A DNA stretch of 53,606 nucleotides from Collinsella sp. Its GTDB lineage: Bacteria > Actinomycetota > Coriobacteriia > Coriobacteriales > Coriobacteriaceae. The DNA lies in the NCBI GenBank assembly GCA_022745215.1, contig JAIIWC010000004.1:1-53606 (forward strand), in the 5' to 3' direction. The notes under the pieces were generated by a model that worked only from the letters and a program-made list of their open reading frames with translations, was not told the origin of the DNA and did not search any database. This document shows positions 53,052-53,606 of the stretch, one piece after another. A program made the position numbers and the translations under genes. Position 1 is the stretch's first letter; each line of letters opens with the position of its first letter.

Positions 53052-53606
53052 CTACTCCGCATCGACCACACGAAGCAGATATGCCACGCGCGTTGCGGCC
53101 GTGCATTTAAAACGCTCGTCCGTGCGAACGCCTGCGACCCATACCACGGCACCTCCCGGAGCCGTTCTCACCACAGGAACGCCTGCGCGCTCAGAAACGG
53201 GAATACGAGCCTCGTTGAGCAGGTCGGATACCTTCTTACTTCGCCCACTCATGCCCAACGGACACATCACATCCCCCGGCGCGGGACCGTCTACCCACAG
53301 ACGCGCCAAACGCGCCTCGGCGGGAATCTCCCCGCACGAGCCGGCGAGCACCCGTTCGCTATCGCGATCGGCAAAGCCCAGCGTCGCAGCATCCACCATC
53401 GCGGCCGCCCCTCCGGCACCCGCGAGTTCGCGGGCACGGCGCACAATATCACACCCCGGCTCGACGGCCATCGGCTCTGCCACCAGAACGCGGCCCGCCC
53501 CCAGCGGCAATCGACCGGGAATGGTGACCCAATCGGCAACTAACCCCTCGCGCGCCGCCGGAGCCTTGAATGACAGCATGCCAAACTCCACGCGCGCATC
53601 GATTCC
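53052..53606 (-). CDS. tilS: tRNA(Ile)-lysidine synthase, C-terminal part (cut by window edge)
   Basis: The frame is open to the right edge, so the 5' part and the SGGxDS ATPase domain lie outside. What is present is the TilS C-terminal domain: MSGRSKKVSDLLNEARIPVSERAGVPVV and VVWVAGVRTDERFKCT match its conserved end. The enzyme modifies C34 of tRNA-Ile(CAU) to lysidine. A GTG at 53591 could be mistaken for a start, but the family requires far more sequence upstream. Confidence 0.85.
   Translation of the reverse strand, partial: GIDARVEFGMLSFKAPAAREGLVADWVTIPGRLPLGAGRVLVAEPMAVEPGCDIVRRARELAGAGGAAAMVDAATLGFADRDSERVLAGSCGEIPAEARLARLWVDGPAPGDVMCPLGMSGRSKKVSDLLNEARIPVSERAGVPVVRTAPGGAVVWVAGVRTDERFKCTAATRVAYLLRVVDAE

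Overview
The window looks like a chromosomal piece of a gut Coriobacteriia actinobacterium, most probably Collinsella or a close relative. This rests on high-GC coding sequence, the tilS-hpt-ftsH order, many heterodimeric ABC exporters, an EF-G2-like factor and frequent intergenic hairpins. The genus is inferred from overall style and no marker gene here proves it. Most of the window is ordinary chromosome. The left 10 kb is the most accessory-like part.

Region 1 (1-10.4 kb). A 62-bp tandem hairpin array is followed by a nested hairpin element (451-577), a flavodoxin-like gene, a 23-bp six-copy array in front of an AAA/DUF4143 ATPase, a two-gene ABC exporter, and its MerR/TipAS-type regulator. 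The regulator frame is interrupted by two in-frame TAG codons although promoter and ribosome binding site are intact. Next come a small unknown gene divergent from a DUF262/DUF1524 (GmrSD-like) gene, another nested hairpin, and the SRP RNA.

Region 2 (10.4-31.3 kb). Housekeeping and regulation: a TadA-glycerate kinase fusion, tRNA-Ser(UGA), a TetR regulator divergent from lemA, a structured non-coding stretch, ilvE, a DedA protein, cysE, a marR plus ABC exporter operon, a nitroreductase, a degenerate Fis-type regulator, a YeiH-type exporter with a divergent GntR regulator, glmS, a dense hairpin cluster, a LacI regulator and a HAD phosphatase.

Region 3 (31.5-40 kb). larE, then a leftward sugar operon: PTS EIIBC, a GatZ-like protein, a fructose-6-phosphate aldolase-like protein, split transketolase and PTS EIIA. 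A divergent LacI regulator presumably controls it. The operon would import a sugar by phosphorylation and feed it through aldolase and transketolase steps into central metabolism.

Region 4 (40-53.6 kb). A secreted nuclease, an EF-G-like GTPase, a polar amino-acid ABC importer (binding protein, permease, ATPase), a 23S rRNA methyltransferase, a PHP phosphatase, an aminotransferase, ftsH, hpt and the 3' part of tilS, which runs off the right edge.

The most unusual signal is a pair of about 126-nt nested hairpins at 451-577 and 46085-46209. They share a 69-nt core (63/69 identical, in opposite orientation, with a compensatory base-pair change), while their 28-29-nt outer arms are unrelated between copies yet self-complementary within each copy. 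No encoded protein accounts for this. It is the best candidate for an undescribed element here.
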